Shown here in pieces: positions 55,001 through 62,200 of a DNA stretch of 64,000 bases. Origin of the DNA: Mesorhizobium sp. M1E.F.Ca.ET.045.02.1.1 (GTDB taxonomy: Bacteria; Pseudomonadota; Alphaproteobacteria; Rhizobiales; Rhizobiaceae). How positions within the stretch are numbered: position 1 is the stretch's first letter; each line of letters starts with the position of its first letter. The notes below the pieces were generated by a model, which saw only the letters and a program-made list of their open reading frames with translations, was not told the origin of the DNA and searched no databases. Location: the NCBI RefSeq assembly GCF_003952485.1, contig NZ_CP034447.1:6710501-6774500 (forward strand), written 5' to 3'. Both the position numbers and the translations under genes were made by a program.

Positions 55001-55357
55001 GCCATTGAGGTAGCCGGTGATGGTGGACAGGTTGTAGTCAGTGAACGCCAGTCCACCATTGCCGGTCAGAGTGAAGGCGTTGCCGCCGGTACCGGTCGTG
55101 TCGATGCTGAAGCCAGGGTCTGTCGTCACGGTGAGCACACCGGGGGGCGGCGAGACCGGCAGTGTCTGCGTCTGCGTCGTCACGCCGCTGCAGGTGTAGG
55201 TGCCGCCGGCGCCGGCGCAGTCCGCGAAGGCGCGGCGCAGATAGCCGCGATAGCCGCCGACGAACGCGCTCGTCGCGAGCGCGGTGCCAAGCACCAGGCG
55301 GCTACGCAGGCCGAGGCCCGGCGCGTTCCTCACTCCCCGTATGGCCCCCTGCCTCAT
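52067..55357 (-). CDS. Large autotransporter with adhesin-like repeats
   Basis: A 1096-residue autotransporter. From ATG 55357 (preceded by GAGAGGGA) it starts with a basic signal region (RQGAIRGVRNAPGLGLRSRL, then VLGTALATSAFVGG). The passenger is Thr/Gly/Ala/Asn-rich and beta-helical-looking, with five or six copies of a 48-56-residue unit built round GALSITxTGTVTG and TDLTINAADVTG (residues about 129-393), then glycine-rich linkers. The last 250 residues (from about 845) form the outer-membrane beta-barrel (FGGINGVGPSFGLDEFSAAI to the terminal KLGLKVAF with C-terminal Phe). The passenger should be exposed on the cell surface, probably for adhesion. It lies 26 bases after a TIGR03032-like gene. 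Confidence 0.92.
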   Translation of the reverse strand: MRQGAIRGVRNAPGLGLRSRLVLGTALATSAFVGGYRGYLRRAFADCAGAGGTYTCSGVTTQTQTLPVSPPPGVLTVTTDPGFSIDTTGTGGNAFTLTGNGGLAFTDYNLSTITGYLNGISADNSGSGALSITVTGTVTGTNLTAPYTDGIGIIARNFGTDLTINAVDVSGVGDGITARNYGSGALSINATGAVTSAGYTGIYALNEAGTGLTVKAVDVSGEVGITARNYGTDALSITTTGTVTGTDTTGIYARNSGTDLTINAADVTGAVVGITARQYGSGALSITTTGTVTGTAGVGIFATDEAGTDLNINAAAVTGADYGIYAVQHGTGALSITATGTVTGTNIAGIYAKNYGTDLTINAADVNGSAGIVARQSASGALSITATGTVTGNGGAGIVANNESEAASSATTVNVASGATVNGTTAGVALVSDSGRTASVVNAGSIQGATGIIASTAGPVTITNTGSITGTGGTAIDLTGTSGANTVNQQGGVISGNVSGGGGGDAISVSGGTITGNVTGGGGADRVTVSRGTIAGGIDAESVTLTGGTIGGDITGLGPDTLIINGSAVPLVLRNGIVFSGTNANAFITNEDLAQGGAFTQVFTGFASVTSDNSTLGFGTGAIGIGTLTLVNGSMLYINGNVNMPGGTANVTGSTIQMIDGATDDVFTLGGIALNGATLGFDVNQQTLQADQIVAGTFSALGTNTILVNILGAPQFSQPTQIQIIQTGSPITGNFVIVGVPGTQSALFNYQLIFGPGGGLFVVATPDNVGVALAAQNAVDVGATNVMIDALYGINNDAIMHDLGLANGAAVASLSDTLDVFASGQFAHTEHDGFDVNFGGINGVGPSFGLDEFSAAISLDFNAAKAFDFDKQYGLNLGIFGGYASADVDIGGFQTFTSSGEAKNRSGMFGAYGLFRQNLTYALVSAIAFLGQTDITNDILGTTGDYDTEGYGVTASAGHIFVLDDKLRFDLRGGILGVTFTGGDYTDSGGNQFGESRISFGALKLEPGIYADYPLENGMTLSPYARIELQQRFGYSNKASIDGGEVNFDDADFSAAAYGGFNLKMSERSTLSSEIRGKWSADSTTIAGKLGLKVAF
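54179..54973 (-). repeat. Tandem coding repeats in the autotransporter passenger
   Basis: Five units of 49, 49, 50, 48 and (first) 56 residues follow one another. Each has an ALSIxxTGTVTG strand, a GIxAxN turn and a TDLTINA strand. The DNA repeats are imperfect (about 147 bases per unit), so the array is a coding repeat and could change its number by recombination. Confidence 0.9.
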
Positions 55358-55383
55358 ATTAGTCCCTCTCGTGGCAGCCGTGA

Positions 55384-56571
55384 TCATTCGGTCGCCGAGC
55401 CAAGCACGACAGCCTCAGCAACTGAATCGTTCGGTGGCAAATGCGATCGCTCGCCGCTTGGCACATGGCTGACGACGACCGCGGCCTCGGGGGAACCTGG
55501 GCTCACCGCCATCGGGCAGGCGACGCCGGGCATCACGGCGAGGTCGTAGAGTTCAGCCACCTGACCGTCGATGCGGAACCAGTCGACGCAGTTTCCCTTT
55601 TCTAGGTCGATGACTTGTATGCCGCACCACGGCTCCGAATCGGCGGCCGCCAGGCGGGCATCCAGCGCCAGCCCCTCGAAACGCTTGTAGCGCGGCTTGG
55701 AAAGCCCGACGAAGGCATAGCGGCCGCAAAATGCCAGGCCGCGCAGGAACCCCGGGCAGAACGCCACCGGCTGGAAGCAGCCCATACCTCCGTTGTTCGG
55801 CAGTTCCACGAAGCCGAGCTCGCCCGTGCCGGAATTGAGCAGCCACAGCGCGCCGCGGTGAAGACGCGGCGAATGTGGCATGGAGAGGCCTTCACACACG
55901 ACCATGCCGGTCCTGACATCGATCACGACGCCCCCGTCGGCGCGCCGATCGCGCCACCCGTCGATAGTGTTGGATCGGCTGATGGACGTCGCGTAGGCCG
56001 GCCCGCCGTCATGCATCGCCAGCCCGTTCAGATGGCAGCGGTCCTCATCCACCAGCGCCGAGATGAAGGGCGGTCGCCACACTTCCTCGAAGCTGTGGTG
56101 GCTCGACAGTGTGGCAAGGCAGTTGAAGCGGGTGTTGACGAAAACAGGCCGGCCGGCCACGTCGACCCCGATATCATGGGCGTCGAGTTCGCCAGTGATG
56201 TGCACGGTGCGCGGCACGTAGCAGGCATCGAAGATCCCGTTGGCGCGCTGGTGTGGTTCCAGCGTGTTGACAAAGCGCACCAGATGAAAACCCGCCGCGA
56301 GCATCAAGCCCCCGTCGGATGTTTGGGCCAGTCCCATCGGCCGCACGATCGGCGTTTGGTCGACGTTGAGCCCAGCCGTCTTCGGATTGCGGCCGATAAG
56401 GTAGATCAAACTTGACTGGTAAGAGGTAGCTGCGAGGGCAACATCTAACGCCCTCAGCCGTGCCACCAGCCCGGCCGACATCGAATAGCTGGGAGCTGGC
56501 GCGCCCTCCACCGGTCCACCTCCGGCCGGCTCCGGCTCGCCTGCGGCTTCGCCACTGCCGAGCGCAACCAT
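55384..56571 (-). CDS. TIGR03032-like family protein
   Basis: A 395-residue protein that matches, from memory, the uncharacterised TIGR03032 family: SYQSSLIYLIGRNPKTAGLN, the GLAQTSDGGLMLAAGFHLVR block, VPRTVHITGELDAHDIGVDV, FVNTRFNCLATLS, FVEVWRPPFIS-like (EEVWRPPFISALVDEDRCHL NGLAM) and MPHSPRLHRGALWLLNSGTG. It is rich in short strands like a beta-propeller and has no signal peptide. Function unknown. It is transcribed just before the autotransporter (26-base gap), so both probably act together. The N-terminal 30 residues (Gly/Pro-rich) may be upstream of the true start (MSAGLVARL). Confidence 0.8.
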   Translation of the reverse strand: MVALGSGEAAGEPEPAGGGPVEGAPAPSYSMSAGLVARLRALDVALAATSYQSSLIYLIGRNPKTAGLNVDQTPIVRPMGLAQTSDGGLMLAAGFHLVRFVNTLEPHQRANGIFDACYVPRTVHITGELDAHDIGVDVAGRPVFVNTRFNCLATLSSHHSFEEVWRPPFISALVDEDRCHLNGLAMHDGGPAYATSISRSNTIDGWRDRRADGGVVIDVRTGMVVCEGLSMPHSPRLHRGALWLLNSGTGELGFVELPNNGGMGCFQPVAFCPGFLRGLAFCGRYAFVGLSKPRYKRFEGLALDARLAAADSEPWCGIQVIDLEKGNCVDWFRIDGQVAELYDLAVMPGVACPMAVSPGSPEAAVVVSHVPSGERSHLPPNDSVAEAVVLGSATE

Positions 56572-56891
56572 GCTGCGTCCTCAACTTTGAAGATACTAGG
56601 CAGATATCCAAACTAATCCCGGCTATTGAGAGCCTAGGTACGGCTTCGGCCAGCGTCAATCTTTTGCAAGCCGGAGAGAGAAAGCATTGCGATCAGTTTG
56701 ACTTGAACTGTTGCATGTCGGCAACGCGGATGAGTCACAATCCTAACCGAGCGGGCATTTCTTTGCGTCGTTCAGAGATGTCCTACCTTTTGAAGGGCGC
56801 TGAAGCGGTCACAAGATTCATCTTTCCGGTGACAGTACTTATCTCTGGAAGCCACAGATCCGGTGCCAACAGGTGAGCGCACGGTGCTGGG
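56572..56891. other. Gap without a supported gene
   Basis: About 320 bases upstream of the TIGR03032-like gene, probably its promoter region. Frames are open on both strands but no motif is recognised. Confidence 0.45.
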
Positions 56892-57092
56892 GTGCGTTGC
56901 TATGCGATCGACGAGCGATTTCCACCCGAAGAAGCGAGAGCGCGGTTCGACGAGCTGAAGCCAGACCTGTTGCACGTTTACTTCGACGAAGGGTTTCCGA
57001 TCCTGCAGCTTCTGCATGCAGTCAAGCGCGCGGAATTGCGACGGTCGCGCGGCATCATGTTCGCGCGGACGCTGCACGGCAGTGTGCGGTAA
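56892..57092 (+). CDS. Hypothetical fragment (66 aa)
   Basis: The frame starts MRCYAIDERFPPEEARARFD and continues ELKPDLLHVYFDEGFPILQL LHAVKRAELRR. The composition is protein-like: a helix then a strand, no low-complexity text. It does not begin with a good ribosome site and ends abruptly, so it may be a fragment of a larger gene. Family not recognised. Confidence 0.35.
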   Translation: MRCYAIDERFPPEEARARFDELKPDLLHVYFDEGFPILQLLHAVKRAELRRSRGIMFARTLHGSVR

Positions 57093-57237
57093 TTGTGCGA
57101 GAACGATCTGGTTGGTCGGGATCAGGCGCGCTCGCAGCTAGACGAGGCTGATCGCTACGGCCGACGTTAGGCGCAAAACGCATGGGGACCGGCGTGTTCG
57201 AACCCATGTCCCAAACCGGCCGTCAAGCCAGCTTGTT

Positions 57238-57729
57238 TCAACCGGCGCCAGTTCGCCGGCCGTCTTCTTGTCCTTCATCGTATCGAGGGAGGGTCAATTC
57301 TTCTCCGATTGCGGCGATCAGTGCAGAAACACGGGCTCGCACCCGCGGAGGTAGCTGAATAAGTCGCTCGATCAGGTGGCGACCTTCTGCGCTGGCAATG
57401 AATTCAATGCGCTCATCGACCGGCAGATGTGAAGCCTGACGGCCGATCTCGTCATTCTGCGGAAGGCCTTCGAAGAAGCGGCTGACGGGGACGCCCAGCG
57501 ACCTGCCAATCTCGTAGATCATGGACGCACTCACGCGATTCCTTGCATTCTCGTATTTTTGGAGCTGTTGAAAGCTGATGCCTATCGATCGAGCAAGCTG
57601 ACCTTGCGATACGTCCGACTGCACGCGAACCATCGCTATCTGCCTGCCGACGTGAAGATCGGCGGGGTGAGGCTGACGCCCGATCGTTGGCGCTGCCTGG
57701 AAACGGTTTGAGCGTTTCGCTTTCAACAA
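57238..57729 (-). CDS. XRE-family transcriptional regulator
   Basis: A 163-residue helix-turn-helix protein. After a basic N-terminal extension of about 25 residues the HTH reads SQGQLARSIGISFQQLQKYE and NARNRVSASMIYEIGRSLGV (about 40-79), the typical rhizobial XRE pattern, then a short C-terminal domain. It is the last gene of the minus-strand operon that begins with the amino-acid permeases and follows the CapA-like gene by 73 bases, so it may sense the imported compound or be independently expressed. Confidence 0.88.
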   Translation of the reverse strand: MLKAKRSNRFQAAPTIGRQPHPADLHVGRQIAMVRVQSDVSQGQLARSIGISFQQLQKYENARNRVSASMIYEIGRSLGVPVSRFFEGLPQNDEIGRQASHLPVDERIEFIASAEGRHLIERLIQLPPRVRARVSALIAAIGEELTLPRYDEGQEDGRRTGAG

Positions 57730-57802
57730 TGCTTTCAGTGCTCCACCCGGTCATTCTCGCATAGAAAAGCGTCGCAGTCGGCTCTGGGTTTTGTGTCGAT
57801 CG

Positions 57803-59056
57803 TCAGCCGAATTTGCGCGCAGGCGGCACAATGACGCTGCCGGAGAATCCGGAAATTGCGATCCCGGTTCGGAAGGCCCGCGAGCGGCTTGCGAACCCCT
57901 CGAGAATATCCCGTGCCACGTGTCCGGCGGCTGGGACGGGAACCAATCTGTGCGTGGTAGATTTGGACAAGCGATCTTCCTCGCCGAGGACGACGGGCAA
58001 AAGGTCTATTCGTTCGAGGTTTCCGCTCGCATCGTAGCGGCATGCAGCGACAATGCTTTGCCAGACTTCTGGCGGATCCCATTCGTTCTCGCCTGGATGC
58101 ACGTGGAAGAGAAAATTCCCGAGCCCATAAAAGATTGGCGAGCCGTTGTAGATTTCTAGTGCCTGAAGCACGGGGGCGCCGTGGCTGACGAGGAGATCTG
58201 CGCCGGCGTCGACGCACATCCGGGCAAAGGTCTGCACCCAACGCGGCACGGCCTGCCAATCCGGCTCCCAATGGTGGTGATGCAGATAAGCGATGACGAA
58301 GTCGCCTTGCGAGGCTGCCCGCCGGATGGCGGACAAATGCGTTTCCGCGCTTTTCGGATCGATCTCGATCATACGACCGAAATCAGCTGCCTGGGTGAAA
58401 ACCGTGCCGTAGAAATTGATCTCATTTGCGCTCGCCACGTCCGGCGGATCCTCCGGTTGCGCATAATTGGTCAGTTCAAGGTCCGAGCTTTGTAGGTGGC
58501 CGCCAAGTCTTGCAAGTCTCCTGAAATGGCCGTCCGGCACTCCGATCCTCCGAACGGTCTTGAGCCGGTTGACGCCAGGGCGAGCCGGACGGACAGTATT
58601 GTGGTTTTCGGCATACATATTGGCCGGGCCAGGACCGGCATCGACCGCAAGCAGAGAGACATGACGATAGCCCAGATGGCGCCGACCGAGTTTCGCGGCA
58701 TCGGTCTCGTCGATCCCGATCCCGGCATGCAAGAAGCCGCGCACCTCTACTTCGTCTAGTGTAGACTGGATGCCACAAGGGCCGAGATCGAACGCGTGGT
58801 TGTTTGCCAAGGCAAGCGCGTTGAAGCCGATGTCTTGCAAGGCGTCCAGCACCTCGGGCTTGGAGTAGCCAAAGTATTTGCCCTTGGTCGGCCAACCGCC
58901 ATATTGGCCGAGGATCGTCGATTCGAAATTGGTGAAGATAACGTCACCTTGCTGCAGAAAGCGTTCAACCTCAGCGAAGAGCGGGGCTTGAACATGACGG
59001 ATGTCGTGCGTGATCAATGACTGGCCGGTTACGACCGCGCAAAAAGAGTCTTTCAT
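57803..59056 (-). CDS. CapA-like metallophosphatase-fold protein
   Basis: A 417-residue protein of the CapA/PgsA (poly-gamma-glutamate synthesis) family, built on the calcineurin-like metallophosphatase fold. Visible family blocks: VTGQSLITHDIR, FTNFESTILG, ALANNHAFDLGPCGI, IAYLHHHHWEPD, LLVSHGAPVLQALEIYNGSP and FYGLGNFLF. The Asp/Asn/His residues of these blocks form the di-metal site. Unlike classic CapA there is no membrane anchor or signal peptide, so it is probably cytoplasmic. It lies 77 bases after the binding-protein gene of an amino-acid importer. It might be a hydrolase or amide/peptide-acting enzyme for the imported compound; no substrate can be named. Confidence 0.85.
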   Translation of the reverse strand: MKDSFCAVVTGQSLITHDIRHVQAPLFAEVERFLQQGDVIFTNFESTILGQYGGWPTKGKYFGYSKPEVLDALQDIGFNALALANNHAFDLGPCGIQSTLDEVEVRGFLHAGIGIDETDAAKLGRRHLGYRHVSLLAVDAGPGPANMYAENHNTVRPARPGVNRLKTVRRIGVPDGHFRRLARLGGHLQSSDLELTNYAQPEDPPDVASANEINFYGTVFTQAADFGRMIEIDPKSAETHLSAIRRAASQGDFVIAYLHHHHWEPDWQAVPRWVQTFARMCVDAGADLLVSHGAPVLQALEIYNGSPIFYGLGNFLFHVHPGENEWDPPEVWQSIVAACRYDASGNLERIDLLPVVLGEEDRLSKSTTHRLVPVPAAGHVARDILEGFASRSRAFRTGIAISGFSGSVIVPPARKFG

Positions 59057-59133
59057 GAAACTCGCTCTGTGGTGTGAGGGTGGGACGCACGCGTCCGGCG
59101 CATGTCGAAGTCGCAGCTCGATATCGGCTATTC

Positions 59134-59976
59134 CTATAAAGCTGGAGCGATATCCGCCTTAAACCACTTCAGGCTCAGCGCTTTGATCGTTCCGTCCTTG
59201 GTTGCCGTGTCGATCGCCGCGTTGAACTTGTTGAGCAACTCGGCATCGTCCTTGCGCATCCCGGCGCCCACGCCCGGTCCCCAAAGACCGCCCTTCAGTT
59301 CCGGACCGAAAAAGACGGCACCAGAGCCGTCAGGGGTTTCGAGGAAGTCGCGCCACGTGAAATAGTCGGCAAGGCCGCCATCGATGCGTCCCGCAGCAAG
59401 ATCGAGCTTCAGATTGTCCAGGCTGTCATAACTGCGAATGGTCACGACATCGCCGAGGAGTTGCTTCACGACTGCCTCCGAATTCGATGAACGAAGGACA
59501 CCGATAGCTCTCCCGCTGAGGGTCGATCTGATGCGCTCGATGCTTGCCTTCTCCTTGTCCCCGACGGTCGACAGGTTGACTTTTTCCTTGGTGTCGCCGG
59601 CGTCGAGCCCAAGCTCCTTGCGCACGACAAATTGGTTGAAGCCGCTGGCATAGGGGCTGGAGAACGCGATCTGCTGCTTTCGCTTGTCCGTGATCGCCAT
59701 GCCGGACATGATAACGTCGTACTTGCCGACGAGCAGTGCTGGAATGATCCCGTCCCAATCTTGCGCCACAAAACTGCATTTGATCTTCATGCGATTGCAC
59801 AGCTCGAGACCGACATCGACATCGAAACCATAGAGATTTCCGTTCGCATCGGTTCCATCCCATGGCGGCGACGCACCTTCGGTGGCGATCGATATTGTTT
59901 TCTTGGTTTCGGCCTGGGCCGGGAATGCTGCAATCAAGCAGGCGATAGAAACGGCAATAGCTAAGCGAATGCGCAT
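59134..59976 (-). CDS. Amino-acid ABC importer substrate-binding protein (family 3)
   Basis: A 280-residue family 3 binding protein with signal peptide (MRIRLAIAVSIACLIAAFPA, cut near residue 22). The core begins ISIATEGASPPWDGTDANGN LYGFDVDVGLELC, the usual amino-acid-binding pattern with the Asp that binds the alpha-amino group, and continues FSSPYASGFNQFVV. Such proteins bind lysine/arginine/ornithine, glutamate or opine-like ligands (octopine/nopaline type). It follows the two permeases by 52 bases and is encoded on the same transcript. Confidence 0.93.
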   Translation of the reverse strand: MRIRLAIAVSIACLIAAFPAQAETKKTISIATEGASPPWDGTDANGNLYGFDVDVGLELCNRMKIKCSFVAQDWDGIIPALLVGKYDVIMSGMAITDKRKQQIAFSSPYASGFNQFVVRKELGLDAGDTKEKVNLSTVGDKEKASIERIRSTLSGRAIGVLRSSNSEAVVKQLLGDVVTIRSYDSLDNLKLDLAAGRIDGGLADYFTWRDFLETPDGSGAVFFGPELKGGLWGPGVGAGMRKDDAELLNKFNAAIDTATKDGTIKALSLKWFKADIAPAL

Positions 59977-60028
59977 AAGGCACCTCTTTTGTTGAAGTCG
60001 GTGGGAAGGCAGCCCTGAAGCTGCGACG

Positions 60029-60778
60029 TCACGGCACTGGCGTCGTGATCTCGTGGTTAGGCAAGGCCGAGCGGAACCGCACTTTGCGTCGCTGCTTTGG
60101 ATGGTCGTCTGTCGAAAGCCGCCGTTCCAGGAACTGGGTAGCCTTCACGGCGAGCGTCGTGAGCGTTAGATAGATCGCGCCCGCAACAATAAAAATCTCG
60201 TAAGGTGCGAACGTGGACGAGACAAGCTGTCGGGCCATGCCGGTTATCTCGAGCAAGGTTATGGTGCTTGCCAGAGACGAACCTTTGATCATCCCCACCA
60301 CTTCATTCCCGTAAGCTGGAAGCGATATCCTTAAAGCAATCGGGAAGGTCACAAGGCGAGCGATCTGGATGCGTTTCAGGCCAAGCGCTACGGCAGCCTC
60401 GATGACACCTTTCGGTACGGACTGGAGACCACGGCGTAGGATTTCGGTCGTGTGCGCGGCACTGTTCAGTGAAAACGCAAGCAGGGCGCACCAAAATGGA
60501 TCTCGCAGGACCACCCAAAAGACGCTCGTTCTCACTGCTTCGATCTGGCCCAGACCGTAGTAGAGCAGGAAGAGCTGTACGAGCATGGGCGTCCCGCGAA
60601 TGACGTAGGTATAGGCTAGCACCGTTAGCGAAAGACTGGGGCGGCCAAACGCACGGGCGAAGGCCAGCGGCACCGACAACAGAAATCCCGCCGTCAGCGA
60701 CAGAACTGTCAGGGTCACGGTGAGGCCGATTCCTGATGGCAGGACCATCATTGCCTCGACCATCAAGCTGAGGTTCAT
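60029..60778 (-). CDS. Amino-acid ABC importer permease (HisM/OccM type)
   Basis: A 249-residue permease starting MNLSLMVEAMMVLPSGIGLT with VIRGTPMLVQLFLLYYGLGQ (the family's RGTP motif), AHTTEILRRGLQSVPKGVIE and the EAA loop AAVALGLKRIQIARLVTFPI. It forms the channel with the other permease. GAGGAGGTAGCG precedes ATG 60778. It is the second gene of the operon, 11 bases after the first permease. Confidence 0.93.
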   Translation of the reverse strand: MNLSLMVEAMMVLPSGIGLTVTLTVLSLTAGFLLSVPLAFARAFGRPSLSLTVLAYTYVIRGTPMLVQLFLLYYGLGQIEAVRTSVFWVVLRDPFWCALLAFSLNSAAHTTEILRRGLQSVPKGVIEAAVALGLKRIQIARLVTFPIALRISLPAYGNEVVGMIKGSSLASTITLLEITGMARQLVSSTFAPYEIFIVAGAIYLTLTTLAVKATQFLERRLSTDDHPKQRRKVRFRSALPNHEITTPVP

Positions 60779-60789
60779 CGCTACCTCCT

Positions 60790-61449
60790 CTATCGACCCA
60801 GGGCGAGATAGCGCCGCTCCGCCAACCGGATCGACAGCAACGTGATCGTCGTAAGCGACAGATAGAGGGCGCACGCCGCAAGATAGAAGGTCAAGGGCGC
60901 GCGCAACGATCCAGCGCCGACAAAGGCAACACGCATGATGTCGGTCAGGCCGACGATCGAAACCAGCGCGGTATCCTTGAAGAGCGATATCCAAAGATTG
61001 CCGTAGGCCGGCAATGCCAGCCGAAGCATCTGCGGTCCAATGACAAATGCCCACTGCTGCCAGACGTTTAACCCAAGCGACTTCGCCGCCTCGGTTTGTC
61101 CCGCGGGCACCGCCGCAATCGCTCCACGGAAAACTTCCGTGGCATAACCGCTGAAGACGACCGTGAGCGCGATGACCCCAGCGCTAAAAGCATTCACTTC
61201 CACATACCTGCCGGCGACCCGACTGGCGAAGATTGTTCCCCCGAAGTAGATGAGCAGGATTATGAGGAGTTCTGGAACACCGCGGACGACCGTCGTGTAG
61301 GCTGTCACCGCAGCGTTGAAACGGGAAGCGGAAGAGCTCTTCAATATGGCCAACAAAAGCCCGAATACCGTTCCGATGGATCCGCTGACAAGACCAACGC
61401 CGACGGTGACTACGAAGGCGGCAGCAAACTGAGCGCTAAAACCATGCAT
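60790..61449 (-). CDS. Amino-acid ABC importer permease (HisQ/OccQ type)
   Basis: A 219-residue permease with VVRGVPELLIILLIYFGGTI (RGxPELL motif), EVFRGAIAAVPAGQTEAAKS LGLNVWQQWAFVIGPQ (EAA loop) and four to five helices. ATG 61449 begins MHGFSAQFAAAFVV; the longer frame is not family-like. It is the first gene of the operon and the promoter should lie in the AT-rich gap upstream (61450-61859). No ATPase gene is adjacent. Confidence 0.92.
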   Translation of the reverse strand: MHGFSAQFAAAFVVTVGVGLVSGSIGTVFGLLLAILKSSSASRFNAAVTAYTTVVRGVPELLIILLIYFGGTIFASRVAGRYVEVNAFSAGVIALTVVFSGYATEVFRGAIAAVPAGQTEAAKSLGLNVWQQWAFVIGPQMLRLALPAYGNLWISLFKDTALVSIVGLTDIMRVAFVGAGSLRAPLTFYLAACALYLSLTTITLLSIRLAERRYLALGR

Positions 61450-61627
61450 TGAGTCACCAATCCGCTCGTGGATTCGTAATGTATTGCGCCATTTCAAGCG
61501 GAACACATTCAGCTTATCGTTTACGACTGCGATGCCAACCTATGACATCTGCAAACGACTTCAGGGAATTTCTTAAACCTATCGGCTGTCTATTTTTTCT
61601 CAATCTATAATTTTCAAAAATTTCTCG

Positions 61628-61642
61628 ATAACTATTGGTTAT
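61628..61642. promoter_or_regulatory. LysR-type box (T-N11-A) upstream of the importer operon
   Basis: ATAAC-TATTG-GTTAT is a perfect dyad with the T-N11-A arrangement that LysR-family regulators bind. It lies 180 bases upstream of the first permease start, in a strongly AT-rich stretch (61600-61660). The nearest LysR gene is at 62201. Binding is inferred. Confidence 0.4.
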
Positions 61643-61859
61643 AGCTTTCGCTTTCCTTCTCAGTAGAAAGCGCGATGCATTCGCCTTACTGCAGCCCGAT
61701 TCAGGCCGCGTCGCGCTTCGCCAGCTTCCTGGGCGTGTCGAACGGGATAAGACTCTTAAGGAAAAATCAGAGCCGATCGTCAGTGCGAACGGATTGCAAT
61801 AGCGGTTTTTGATTCTGCTCAGATAACGTTGACCTGCGCCGGTAGCACTCTTTTACCGG

Positions 61860-62108
61860 TTATTCGTCTGGTCCAGACTTCGATCTTCTCAGACCTGCTT
61901 TGGGCCGTTTCAGTAATTCTGTTGCATCCACACCCAGCACTTCAGCCAGCCGATCAACGACATCTATGCTCGCATTGTAAACATTTCGCTCCAAAGCACT
62001 GATGTAGGTCCGATCGAGCCCCGCCTGGTGTGCAAGTTCCTCCTGTGACAGGCCCTTGGCCTGCCGCAAGGTTCTTAGGTTTCGCGCAAACACCTCTCGG
62101 ATCTCCAT
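61860..62108 (-). CDS. Small XRE (controller-type) regulator
   Basis: An 82-residue helix-turn-helix protein: MEIREVFARNLRTLRQAKGL SQEELAHQAGLDRTYISALERN and VYNASIDVVDRLAEVLGVDA. The almost complete length is one HTH_3 domain, as in restriction-modification controller proteins and ICE regulators. I start at ATG 62108; an alternative at 62207 would extend into the divergent LysR gene. Direct repeats upstream (62132-62154) suggest self-regulation. Confidence 0.85.
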   Translation of the reverse strand: MEIREVFARNLRTLRQAKGLSQEELAHQAGLDRTYISALERNVYNASIDVVDRLAEVLGVDATELLKRPKAGLRRSKSGPDE

Positions 62109-62131
62109 GTATCCGAGAGCACCGCCTTGAA

Positions 62132-62154
62132 GAGTATTCCACCACGGAGTATTC
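62132..62154. promoter_or_regulatory. Two GAATACTC direct repeats upstream of the XRE gene
   Basis: Read on the minus strand, GAATACTC occurs twice (62154-62147 and 62139-62132), 15 bases apart start to start, 24 to 46 bases upstream of the XRE start. Spacing and position fit a controller-protein operator that overlaps the promoter between the divergent XRE and LysR genes. Confidence 0.45.
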
Positions 62155-62200
62155 TCTACAAACGCTCGTCCTAGTCTGCAGGGCTTGAGAAAAAGCAGGG

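Noticed and set aside
57180..57230. tRNA-like TTCGAAC sequence
   Set aside because: Only the T-loop-like word is present; the stems and the anticodon arm cannot be formed.
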